Of a stretch of DNA of 64,000 nt, positions 53,123-61,324 are shown piece after piece. Position 1 is the stretch's first letter. Each line of letters starts with the position of its first letter. The position numbers and the translations under genes are program-made. Source of the stretch: Mucilaginibacter terrae (GTDB taxonomy: Bacteria; Bacteroidota; Bacteroidia; Sphingobacteriales; Sphingobacteriaceae). Below the pieces are notes generated by a model. That model searched no databases. It saw nothing but the letters and a program-made list of their open reading frames with translations, and was not told the origin of the DNA. Location of the stretch: NCBI RefSeq assembly GCF_031951985.1, contig NZ_JAVLVU010000001.1:3410001-3474000 (forward strand), given 5' to 3'.

Positions 53123-53902
53123 ATGTAGCTTTAAAGTTTCCCCATCTACGTTAATCCCTTTTGACCGGCTGATCTTTATTTTGTGTTCGGGCGTGTAGCC
53201 CAGGGTTTCTCCTGCTTTCAATGTAATATTCTGGCTGATTAAATAAGATGATATGTTTAAAAGAAAGATATACAACTCTTCGAGACATAGACCTGAGTTT
53301 AGGATCTCCAATTCATCTTTGCCAAACTCGTTCAAACCATACGTGTAAGCAGAATTGCTCCTTGAGTTTTTGCGTAAGCCTATATATATCCATAGCTGAA
53401 CCGGTGGCTTACCTTTCTGCAGTTCTTCAATGCTGCTCAAATATCGTTCTCGCGGAATTATCAACGATTGAGTACCATGGTATACGCCCACAATTTGCGA
53501 CGTTGATAGCAAAGAACATAATACCTTGCTCAAAAGAGTGTAAGAGATAAGCGCATTCTCGCCATCAGGAAATACGGTTACAATAACATGTCCCGTGTGT
53601 TGTGCTACATCTTCTAATACTTTATTCCAGTTGTATGCATATTTTGCAGCCCATTCAATATCTTCAGCCGGAATTGGATGGGGAATATAGCCCAATGCAA
53701 CCGTAAGCCCGTTTACCTTAAAAGCGAGTGCTTCTTCGTCGCCATCAATATCGGTTACCTTGACATTCCATGTGCTTTCAATATCATTAATTAACTCGGC
53801 GATGTGATAACCGTCGTTGTTAATGAGCATTGGCATTGCGAATATTGCGTTGCTTTCTGTCTTTTTTTCTTTTTTAGTTTTGAGGAAGCTAAATAAGCCC
53901 AT
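53117..53902 (-). CDS. DUF4261 domain-containing protein
   Basis: 261 residues. Start 'MGLFSFLKTKKEKKT' is typical of this group; the C-terminal half ('VQLWIYIGLRKN', 'GLNEFGKDELEILNS', 'YLISQNITLKAGETLGY') fits DUF4261, a family of unknown function. No signal peptide. It follows the GT1 gene by 50 bases on the same strand. The sequence is more AT-rich than the flanking glycosyltransferase genes, and its link to them may be accidental. Confidence 0.75.
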   Translation of the reverse strand: MGLFSFLKTKKEKKTESNAIFAMPMLINNDGYHIAELINDIESTWNVKVTDIDGDEEALAFKVNGLTVALGYIPHPIPAEDIEWAAKYAYNWNKVLEDVAQHTGHVIVTVFPDGENALISYTLLSKVLCSLLSTSQIVGVYHGTQSLIIPRERYLSSIEELQKGKPPVQLWIYIGLRKNSRSNSAYTYGLNEFGKDELEILNSGLCLEELYIFLLNISSYLISQNITLKAGETLGYTPEHKIKISRSKGINVDGETLKLHL

Positions 53903-53952
53903 CGTGATATTGCTTAGTTGATGCGCAATGTTAATGAAAACAGGGCACTTTA

Positions 53953-55042
53953 CTAAACCACCGACTCATAAACCCTGACGGTATTTTGTATACAAGCTTC
54001 CATAGTAAAATCGCTTAATCGTTCGGTACCTTTTTGTTTAAGTTCCTGTTGCAATGATAGGTTGCTCAATATCAGTTCAATAGCACCTTTTATATCTTCA
54101 GGCTCGTAGGGGTTGAAATAAATGGCTGCATCGGCAGCAATTTCGGGCAGGCAGCTGCTGTTGCTGCATATTATCGGGCATTGGTTGGCAAAGGCTTCTA
54201 ACAGTGGCAGGCCAAAACCTTCATGCAATGACGGAAAGGCAAAAAGTATAGCCTGTGCATAAAGTTGTTGCAATACGTCATCGGTTACGTTCATTTGCCC
54301 GCATTGAGCGGCGATATTCAATTTTTCGAAATGCTGCAACTCATTAGTATTATAAGCCCCGCCACCGGCACAAATGAGGTTTAATGATTTATCTTGTTGT
54401 AGTATGGTGCTTATCCCATCAACAAAAATACTGAAGTTTTTATAGTGCCAGCGCTCTCCAACATACAAAATGTATCTGGCAGGCAGCGTTGGGTTAAACT
54501 CTGCCTTATTGCTTAAACCCCAGTAACCGTGATGTACTACCTGAATTTTACCGGCCATGTGCGGGTATACCTTAATAATATCCTGCCGGGTAAACTCCGA
54601 TATGGCAATTATGGCATCGGCTTTTTCCATTACTGCTTTTTTGCGGGGAATAACCTGTGAGGCGTTGCCGATGTATTGCGGGTAAAGCTCGTGCACCATA
54701 TCATGTATGGTAACTACGCATGGTTTTTTTAAGTGCTTTATAAAGTACGGATCATCAAACGTGGGATGAAATACATCAAAATTTCCCCGATTTATATTCC
54801 AGCGCGAGTAGCGGCGGCTCCAGGCGTAGATCTTTTTTTGATCACCCCGAAATAACTTGTGGCCAATGCTATTGTTAAAAAGAAAAGGCTCATGTTTAAC
54901 GTATTCGTTTTCGGAGTACAGTGCGGTGATGGTGCTTTGATGGCCGCTATTGTTCAGGCCGCTGTGCAGGTTGGCAAAGTAGCGAGATATGCCGCCATAT
55001 TTTTGCAGCGAAAAATGCTTGATGGTCTATCAGTACTTTCAT
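53953..55042 (-). pseudogene. Glycosyltransferase family 1 (GT4-like), frameshifted near codon 10
   Basis: Family start at ATG 55042: M-K-V-L-I-D-H-Q-A-F. The frame then fails and 'SLQKYGGISRYFANLHSGLN' resumes one base off, continuing to the stop at 53953. One extra base in the A5 run at 55011-55015 (T5 in the gene) explains it; corrected length is 362 residues. The C-terminal half is a GT-B donor-binding domain: 'LYVGERWHYKNFSIFVDGI', 'GQMNVTDDVLQQLYAQA', 'FPSLHEGFGLPLLEAFANQCP'. The uncorrected ORF starts only at 54699. Starts 7 bases after the upstream GT2 stop. Confidence 0.85.
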
Positions 55043-55048
55043 TACACA

Positions 55049-55801
55049 TTAATAAAAATTACTGCCAGGGCGACTCTGCTCCTTGCGGCGTTTGTACAAA
55101 AAGCGCAGGTACATCATTAAACCCATGCTTTTTTTAATAATCTCGGGCTTATCACGTTTAAAGGGCTCATCCTGCGCCGAGGCCGAAAACCCGGTGAGGG
55201 CATACCAGGCCACATCTATATCAAGGTATTGCTTTTTTATCGAATCGTCGCCCCAGCAAGCCAAATTAAGGGCATAATCAGCATAAATGCGGTATTGAGT
55301 ATCGTAATAGTATTTGGTAAACACTTTGGCCGGGTACAATATCGACTGATGATTAATACAATACTTGGCCATGCGGTATGCCGAAAATTCGCCGGTAAAA
55401 AGCGGTCCATCGGCTTTGGTATTGCCATAGTATATGGTGTCTTCATTTTTGAGCTGTGCGGCTATAGTACTAAAGCCCGGCAGCAGGCGGTCATCGGCGC
55501 CTAAAAAGTATACCCATTTGCCAGTGGCCAGTTTGGTGCCTTTATTAAGGGCATCATAAATGCCTTTATCGGCCTCACTAACCCAATGGCTAATCTGGCT
55601 GTCGTACTGTTGTAAAATATCAATGGTGCCGTCGGTGCTTTCACCATCTATTACCACCACCTCAATAGCCGGATAACTTTGCTCAATTATCGAATCGAGG
55701 CATCCGGGCAAATGTTGGGCAGCATTATAGGTTGCTATAATGATGCTTACCAGTGGTTGCTGTGCCCTGGCTATATTTTTACGGCTTCCTCCCTGCCTCA
55801 T
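55049..55801 (-). CDS. Glycosyltransferase family 2
   Basis: 250 residues. GT-A fold with 'PLVSIIIATYNAAQHLPGCLDSIIEQSYPAIEVVVIDGESTDGT' in two halves and the DxD-like 'FLGADDRL' (about 107-114). 'DKGIYDALNKGTKLATGKWVYFLG' is characteristic of family 2 enzymes acting in O-antigen or capsule synthesis. It is the first gene of a likely operon running GT2, GT1, DUF4261. Divergent from the 55855 GT2. Confidence 0.9.
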   Translation of the reverse strand: MRQGGSRKNIARAQQPLVSIIIATYNAAQHLPGCLDSIIEQSYPAIEVVVIDGESTDGTIDILQQYDSQISHWVSEADKGIYDALNKGTKLATGKWVYFLGADDRLLPGFSTIAAQLKNEDTIYYGNTKADGPLFTGEFSAYRMAKYCINHQSILYPAKVFTKYYYDTQYRIYADYALNLACWGDDSIKKQYLDIDVAWYALTGFSASAQDEPFKRDKPEIIKKSMGLMMYLRFLYKRRKEQSRPGSNFY

Positions 55802-55832
55802 GTTAACACGATATAAACTTGATAAATTAAGC

Positions 55833-55840
55833 TATTTTTG
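55833..55840 (+). promoter_or_regulatory. -7 promoter box of the 55855 glycosyltransferase gene
   Basis: TATTTTTG, exact TAnnTTTG, 14 bases before the ATG. Confidence 0.45.
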
Positions 55841-55854
55841 CACAAACATACGGC

Positions 55855-56964
55855 ATGCCTTTCAGTATTGATGTTATAATTCCTTCGTTCCGTTTAAACC
55901 CGGAAAATATACTGCCCATACTCAACCTGCAAAGGCCTGCAGATGCTACCGTACGTTTTTACCTTGTAGCCGATAATCCTCAATTAAAACCCGATGCTAC
56001 CATTGCTCAACTGGTAAACGGCGATACCATTAATTTGTTGATTAACTCCCATAATATTGGCGCATCGGCCACGCGTAACCGTGGCATAGAGGCAGGTAAT
56101 GGCGACTGGATATTGTTTTTAGATGATGATATTGTAGTTGACCCACAACTGCTCCTCACCTATGCCAACGCTGCCGAGCAGCACCCAAACGAAGTTGGTT
56201 TTATTGGCCTGGTAACCATGCCTCCACCTGCTACCCCGTTTGCCAAAGCCGTTGATGCCAATGGCTCAATGGGTATTTTTAGTGCAGCGCTACATAATGA
56301 ATATTATCCATGGGGTGCATCAGCCAATATCATGATCAGGCGGAGCGCCTTAGGAAATGTACGTTTTTCATCAACCTACCCCAAAACCGGCGGGGGCGAA
56401 GAGGTGGAGTTCTTTTTTAAAATAAGAGAGCAAAATAGCCTGAGCAATTACCGCTGCCTGCCCGCCGCCAAAGCCGAACACCCGTGGTGGAAGAATGGTG
56501 AAGCTGATTACACCCGCTTCTACCGTTATGGTTTAGGCAACAGCCATTTGGCCCAGCGCAACCCGGCTTACCGCTGGTACGATTTCCTGAACTTGCCCGA
56601 GTCGGTACTCATAGTAGCTGTGGCCGCATTTGCAATTCATTTTTTTTGGATGCCGGTTGCTAAGTACGGATTGTACTTTGTGCTGATTGCATTGTTGGCC
56701 GAATACGTGACCAATATTATGCGGGTAAAGCGCAAAAATAAAATTATAGCACCGGGCGTTGCCTTTAATGTAATGCGTTTACGATTGGTATATGAATGGG
56801 GTATACTGCGCGGCAATATTTCGCGTGGGCGTTTGGCCGGTTTTGGCGAGCGGTTTAGCTATGATGGCAACACAAGTCCGGGTAGTTTCAGGCTTAACCG
56901 GTATAAGATAGTTAAGCTGGCCATTTTTGCCATTGCTGCTATTGTTGTAATGTTACTGGGTTAA
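55855..56964 (+). CDS. Membrane-associated glycosyltransferase family 2
   Basis: 369 residues. GT-A start 'SIDVIIPSFRLNPENILPIL', acceptor-loop 'HNIGASATRNRGIEAGNGDWILFLDDDIVVDP' with the metal-binding DDD at about 96-98. Two or more membrane helices follow at about 245-285 ('VLIVAVAAFAIHFFW', 'YGLYFVLIALLAEYV') and one at the C-terminus (about 352-368). The membrane-bound layout suggests a lipid-linked acceptor in surface polysaccharide assembly. Convergent with the next GT2. Confidence 0.9.
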   Translation: MPFSIDVIIPSFRLNPENILPILNLQRPADATVRFYLVADNPQLKPDATIAQLVNGDTINLLINSHNIGASATRNRGIEAGNGDWILFLDDDIVVDPQLLLTYANAAEQHPNEVGFIGLVTMPPPATPFAKAVDANGSMGIFSAALHNEYYPWGASANIMIRRSALGNVRFSSTYPKTGGGEEVEFFFKIREQNSLSNYRCLPAAKAEHPWWKNGEADYTRFYRYGLGNSHLAQRNPAYRWYDFLNLPESVLIVAVAAFAIHFFWMPVAKYGLYFVLIALLAEYVTNIMRVKRKNKIIAPGVAFNVMRLRLVYEWGILRGNISRGRLAGFGERFSYDGNTSPGSFRLNRYKIVKLAIFAIAAIVVMLLG

Positions 56965-56965
56965 G

Positions 56966-57787
56966 CTAAACCTCATTATAGCCGCTGGGGCAGTAAGTGA
57001 GCTTTTCTGCAACGGTTTTGCGGTAAATGAGTTCGTTTGGCAGGAAATTTTCACGGTCGTGTATCCGATGAAAAATGTGGTAACTGATGGCCGCCATTTT
57101 TAATCGTTTTTTCAGGATACCCGCATTGATGAGGCGGGCAGCAAATTCATAATCTTCCCAGCCCCAACCTTCAAAATCGTTATAGTAACCATTAACTTTA
57201 ATGTAGTCCTCGCGCCAAAAGGCCAGGTTGCATCCCTTTACATTCCATGGGCTGCGTGGATTGGGCTTATAAAATATAGATAGCAGCGGAATACGGATAG
57301 CATTAAAGCGGCTGTATACGCCAGGAGACACCGAACTGAGGTCGATCTGTTTGCTTTTTAGTATTTCAATAGTCTTTTCTTCATGCAGCATGGCCCGGCT
57401 TCCCTGCATAAAAAAGCCTTTGCGGGCGGCACGTTCATGGTCGGCCACAAATTTGGGGGTAACTATAATATCGCCGTCTATCTCAATAATATAATCGGCC
57501 GCCCCCATTTTTACAGCTTTGTTCAATGCCAGGCATTTACGAAAGCCTTTATCTTCCTGCCAGGCATGATGAATGGGAATGTTAAACTCGGCACGGTAAC
57601 GGTCTATCAATTGTCGTGTTTCCTCGCGCGAGCCATCATCGGCTATCATGATCTCATCGGGCATTCGGGTTTGGCGCAGCAGGCTCATTAAAACCAGTTC
57701 AAGAGCCTCGGGCCAGTTATAGGTTGATATTAAAACCCCTATGCTTAGTCTTTGCTTGCCCTGCTTTATATCTGTGCTGTTTGCCAT
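56966..57787 (-). CDS. Glycosyltransferase family 2 with GT7-type C-terminal segment
   Basis: 273 residues from ATG 57787 (MANSTDIKQG); the longer frame to 57880 would start inside the pepP terminator. 'IGVLISTYNWPEALELVLMSLLRQTRMPDEIMIADDGS' and 'YIIEIDGDIIV' (DxD) are the catalytic half. 'RSPWNVKGCNLAFWREDYIKVNGYYNDFEGWGWEDYEFA', read in parts, is the galactosyltransferase-like C-terminal segment with the WGWED motif. This two-part design is common in LPS or capsule glycosyltransferases of Bacteroidota. Confidence 0.92.
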   Translation of the reverse strand: MANSTDIKQGKQRLSIGVLISTYNWPEALELVLMSLLRQTRMPDEIMIADDGSREETRQLIDRYRAEFNIPIHHAWQEDKGFRKCLALNKAVKMGAADYIIEIDGDIIVTPKFVADHERAARKGFFMQGSRAMLHEEKTIEILKSKQIDLSSVSPGVYSRFNAIRIPLLSIFYKPNPRSPWNVKGCNLAFWREDYIKVNGYYNDFEGWGWEDYEFAARLINAGILKKRLKMAAISYHIFHRIHDRENFLPNELIYRKTVAEKLTYCPSGYNEV

Positions 57788-57861
57788 ATGAATTTGCAAA
57801 GATACAAATTGCAGAGGCTTTGATAACTTACCTGTATTATATAAGGTATTATCAACTAAAA

Positions 57862-57888
57862 ATGCCCGATTGTTGATCAACCGGGCAT
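57862..57888 (-). terminator. Terminator of pepP
   Basis: Arms ATGCCCG (57862-57868) and CGGGCAT (57882-57888) around a GTTGATCAAC core; on the minus strand it is followed by TTTTTAG. Confidence 0.7.
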
Positions 57889-57909
57889 GTACATATAAGG
57901 CTCTTTCAA

Positions 57910-59199
57910 TTAGCTGTTCATTATTTCCTCAATGTGTTCAGCCTCCAGCGGAATGCTGGCCATCAAATCAATGTTACCGCCTTCTGTAATCAGGATGTCG
58001 TTCTCTAAACGTATACCAAGGTTTTCGGCCTGTATGTAAATGCCTGGTTCGCAGGTTAAAATGTTGCCCACCTCAAATGGTTTGTAGCGGCTGGCATAAT
58101 CATGCACATCTAAACCCAAATGGTGCGAGGTGCCGTGCATAAAATACTTCTTATATATAGGTGCTTTTGGATCTTGCTTTTCTACATCATGGCGGTCAAG
58201 TAAACCAAGACCTATCAGTTCGCCGGTCATAATTTTGCCTACTTCTTCGTGGTATTCATTCCATATAGTCCCGGCTACTAACATTTGCGTGGCTTGCTTC
58301 ATAACACGCAGCACTGCATCATATACCTGGCGCTGGCGCGGCGTAAAGCGGCCGTTAACCGGAATAGAGCGGCTCATATCGGCATTATAGTTAGCATACT
58401 CGGCAGCCCAATCAAACAGAATCACGTCGCCATCTTTACAAACCTGGTTATTGTCTATATAATGCAACACATTAGCATTAAAACCCGATGCTATAATAGG
58501 TGTATAAGCATGGCCGGTAGCACGCTGACGTAAAAATTCGTGCGTTATCTCAGCCTCTATTTCATATTCGGCCACGCCGGGCTTCACAAATTTTAATACA
58601 CGTATAAAAGCATCACGGGTAATATCGCATGCTTTTTGGGTCAGTTCAATTTCAATGGCCGACTTAACCACCCTTAAGTTGCGCAGTATAGGTGCCGAAC
58701 GTTCGTAATGGTGTAAAGGGTATTTCAGGCGCAGATCGGCCAAAAAACGTAGGTCGCGGCCTGGTACGCCCGGTAGATAGCGGTCGTTTTCGTTGCTGTT
58801 AATGTAAATATGATCGGCGTAGTTGATAATGCTGTGCAAAATGGCATCAAAATCCTGCAGCCAGTAAACAGCTTCAATTCCCGAAACTTTTCGTGCTTCT
58901 TCTTTAGTATACTTGTGACCTTCCCATATGGCAATGTGTTCACTGGTTTGTCTTAAAAAAAGTACTTCTCTGTATAGTGGATTAGGACAGTCCGGAAAAA
59001 GCAACAGTATACTTTGCTCTTGATCTATGCCAGACAGATAAAAAAAATCAGGATTTTGTTTAAAGATATAATTCTGATCGCCGCTGCGTGTATATTCATC
59101 ATTAGCATTAAATATAGCTATTGAATTATGTTTTAATCGCGAAACGAAATTTTTTCTATTAATAATAAACAGATTGTTGTCTATAGGTAGATATTTCAT
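57910..59199 (-). CDS. pepP: Xaa-Pro aminopeptidase (aminopeptidase P, M24B)
   Basis: 429 residues. The N-terminal domain (to about 175) is the creatinase-like lid; the pita-bread metal domain follows. Metal ligands: Asp in 'ILFDWAAEY' and 'NYNADMSRSI', His in 'HGTSHHLGLDVHD', Glu in 'CEPGIYI' and Glu in 'GIRLENDILI'. It removes N-terminal residues before proline in the cytoplasm. A hairpin terminator follows the stop. Confidence 0.94.
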   Translation of the reverse strand: MKYLPIDNNLFIINRKNFVSRLKHNSIAIFNANDEYTRSGDQNYIFKQNPDFFYLSGIDQEQSILLLFPDCPNPLYREVLFLRQTSEHIAIWEGHKYTKEEARKVSGIEAVYWLQDFDAILHSIINYADHIYINSNENDRYLPGVPGRDLRFLADLRLKYPLHHYERSAPILRNLRVVKSAIEIELTQKACDITRDAFIRVLKFVKPGVAEYEIEAEITHEFLRQRATGHAYTPIIASGFNANVLHYIDNNQVCKDGDVILFDWAAEYANYNADMSRSIPVNGRFTPRQRQVYDAVLRVMKQATQMLVAGTIWNEYHEEVGKIMTGELIGLGLLDRHDVEKQDPKAPIYKKYFMHGTSHHLGLDVHDYASRYKPFEVGNILTCEPGIYIQAENLGIRLENDILITEGGNIDLMASIPLEAEHIEEIMNS

Positions 59200-59350
59200 T
59201 ATTTACACACATTTAATTTTTATAAAACAATTTTTTCCATTTATTTGTCAACAATATTATAAAAGTGGAACGGTGTTTGGTACACGGTGTCAAACATAAG
59301 GACTATTTTTATAAGTAAATCACAATTAAAAATTGTTTAATCTTAAAACT

Positions 59351-60703
59351 ATGAACTATTCTACATTAAAGAAAACAGTCGCGCTTTCTTTTGCATCGTT
59401 ACTTGCCGTTGGTGCTGCCAGCGCGCAAACCGATTCAACTAAAAGTGCGTCAACCGGTACTGCCAAAGTATTTGGTGGTCGCGGTCAGTACAAAACCTGG
59501 AGCATTGGCTTAAACGCAGGTGCAGTATCCCCGACATTAGCTATTGGTGGTGTAAGTGATTACGCTAACAAAAAAATCAACTTAGGTTACGGTGCCTCAG
59601 TAAGATGGCAACTTGCTCACTCGTTCGGCTTACAATTAGACGCACGTGGTGGTAAAGTTGGTGGTGATAATGTTGGCGCAGCTCAACGTGTTACTGACAA
59701 CCGTACTTCTTATCAAACCCGTTTTTACCAAGGTACTTTAAGCGGTGTTGTTAACGTTGCTACTATTGACTTCTTACGTCGTAAAAACTCTGTTAACTTC
59801 TTCGTTAATGCTGGTGCCGGTATGGTGTGGTATAACCCCGAGTTTACTTATGCTAACGGTACTCAACCAACAACTTTAGCACAAGGTGCTTACGTAAACG
59901 CTGACGGTTCTAAACACTACGTAAAAAGTTTAGTAATCCCTGTTGGTGCTGGTGTTAAATTCCGTTTATCAGATGCATGGGCTTTAAACTTAGGCTACAC
60001 TGCTAACTTTACTGATGACGACAACATGGATGCATTAAAAAGAGCTTATCCTACTAAAGATAAATACTCTTACGGTTACGGTGGTTTAGAGTGGACTTTA
60101 GGTTCAAGCTCAAAACCAAACCTGGATTGGGTTAACCCAGTAGCTATGATGTATGACGAGTTGTACGATGCAGCTTTACGTCAAGAAGTTGAAGCTTTAA
60201 AAGGTCGTGTTACTAACGTTGAGAACGCAGTTAACGATTTGAAAAAAGATTCTGATGGTGACGGTGTATCTGATCAATTTGACAAATGCCCTAACACCCC
60301 TGCTGGTACAGTAGTTGATGGTGCTGGTTGCCCAATCAAATTCCCAGAAGCTGATACTGTTGCTGCTGCCGCAACTCCTTACTCAAACATCCAGTTTGAC
60401 TTTGATAGCTCAGTATTAAGAACTTCTTCTTATGCTGCTTTAGATGCTGGTTCTGCCGACTTACGTGCTAACCCAAGCAAAACTATCGAGTTAAACGGTT
60501 ATGCTTCATCTGAAGGTACTGCCGCTCACAACTTACGTTTATCTAAAGACCGTGCTAACTCAGTAAAAACTTACTTAGTAAACTCAGGTGTTGAAGCAAA
60601 ACGCATCAAAGTAAAAGGTTTAGGTGAAACTAACCCAATTGCTGACAACTCAACTGAAGAAGGACGTGTAATGAACCGTCGCGTTGAGTTCAAACAAAAA
60701 TAA
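59351..60703 (+). CDS. OmpA-family outer-membrane protein with thrombospondin type-3 repeat
   Basis: 450 residues from ATG 59351. Signal peptide ends at ASAQ (residue 26). N-terminal barrel (to about 270), one calcium-binding TSP3 repeat 'DSDGDGVSDQFDKCPNTPAG' and an OmpA domain that binds peptidoglycan: 'IQFDFDSSVLRTSSYAALD', 'ELNGYASSEGTAAHNLRLSKDRANSVKTYL', 'GRVMNRRVEF'. Leucine is almost always TTA and most codons end in A or T, unlike neighbouring genes, which suggests very high expression. Probably one of the main outer-membrane proteins. A near-consensus box TATTTTTA at 59304-59311 may be the promoter. Confidence 0.93.
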   Translation: MNYSTLKKTVALSFASLLAVGAASAQTDSTKSASTGTAKVFGGRGQYKTWSIGLNAGAVSPTLAIGGVSDYANKKINLGYGASVRWQLAHSFGLQLDARGGKVGGDNVGAAQRVTDNRTSYQTRFYQGTLSGVVNVATIDFLRRKNSVNFFVNAGAGMVWYNPEFTYANGTQPTTLAQGAYVNADGSKHYVKSLVIPVGAGVKFRLSDAWALNLGYTANFTDDDNMDALKRAYPTKDKYSYGYGGLEWTLGSSSKPNLDWVNPVAMMYDELYDAALRQEVEALKGRVTNVENAVNDLKKDSDGDGVSDQFDKCPNTPAGTVVDGAGCPIKFPEADTVAAAATPYSNIQFDFDSSVLRTSSYAALDAGSADLRANPSKTIELNGYASSEGTAAHNLRLSKDRANSVKTYLVNSGVEAKRIKVKGLGETNPIADNSTEEGRVMNRRVEFKQK

Positions 60704-60730
60704 TTCTAACCAGAATTTTTAAATACTTTG

Positions 60731-60762
60731 AAAAGGCTCCGGATAACCCGGAGCCTTTTTTT
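60731..60762 (+). terminator. Terminator of the OmpA gene
   Basis: Perfect 12-bp stem (60731-60742 with 60748-60759) followed by TTTTTTTG. Confidence 0.9.
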
Positions 60763-60764
60763 GT

Positions 60765-60772
60765 TACATTTG
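60765..60772 (+). promoter_or_regulatory. -7 promoter box of the small-protein-ridA-recG transcript
   Basis: TACATTTG, exact TAnnTTTG, directly after the OmpA terminator and 4 bases before the ATG at 60777. Confidence 0.45.
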
Positions 60773-60776
60773 TTTT

Positions 60777-60920
60777 ATGTACTTCTTCCGTAAGAAAGAC
60801 CCTAACAGGCCAAAAAATTTCAATCTCAAGGTAATGCATGTAATTAATACCATTGCTATTGCGTTGTTTTTGGCAGGTATTATATGGAAGCTTATAGATT
60901 GGTTTATCCTTAAAAAATAA
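60777..60920 (+). CDS. 47-residue membrane protein, DUF6728-like
   Basis: Short ORF: ATG at 60777, TAA at 60918-60920. Start MYFFRKKDPNRPKNFNLKV, then one membrane helix 'INTIAIALFLAGIIWKLI' (about 24-40) and a basic end. The 'RKKDPxRPxxFNLK' opening is the pattern I recall for DUF6728, a tiny conserved Bacteroidota membrane protein of unknown function. Placed between the promoter box and ridA, whose ATG is 2 bases after its stop, so both should be translated from one mRNA. Confidence 0.75.
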   Translation: MYFFRKKDPNRPKNFNLKVMHVINTIAIALFLAGIIWKLIDWFILKK

Positions 60921-60922
60921 CA

Positions 60923-61303
60923 ATGAATAAAATAGTCAACACATCAAATGCACCTGCGCCAATAGGTCCTTACAACCAGGCGGTATGGGCGGGTAACATT
61001 CTTTTTATGTCGGGCCAAATTGCTTTAGATGCAGCAACCGGCGAATTGGTATTAACCGATATACCAACAGAAACCCGCAAGGTGTTAGAAAACATTAAAG
61101 CTGTATTAACCGAGGCTGGTCTTGATTTTAGTAACATTGTTAAAGCTCAGATATTTTTAAAAGACCTGGGAGACTTTGCTGTAGTTAACGAAATTTACAG
61201 CACGTATTTTACCGGCAACTATCCGGCCCGTGATACCATACAGGTAGCCGCCCTGCCCAAAAATGTAAATGTTGAAATTTCGGTTGTTGCCTACAAGGCT
61301 TAA
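60923..61303 (+). CDS. ridA: RidA-family enamine/imine deaminase
   Basis: 126 residues. Typical RidA: 'NAPAPIGPYNQAV' at the start, 'MSGQIALD', the conserved Arg in 'YPARDTIQVAALPKNVNVEISVVAYKA'. It destroys reactive 2-aminoacrylate and related imines and forms a trimer. Starts 2 bases after the small membrane protein and ends 21 bases before recG. Confidence 0.95.
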   Translation: MNKIVNTSNAPAPIGPYNQAVWAGNILFMSGQIALDAATGELVLTDIPTETRKVLENIKAVLTEAGLDFSNIVKAQIFLKDLGDFAVVNEIYSTYFTGNYPARDTIQVAALPKNVNVEISVVAYKA

Positions 61304-61324
61304 ACCCAATATACATACGCTATT

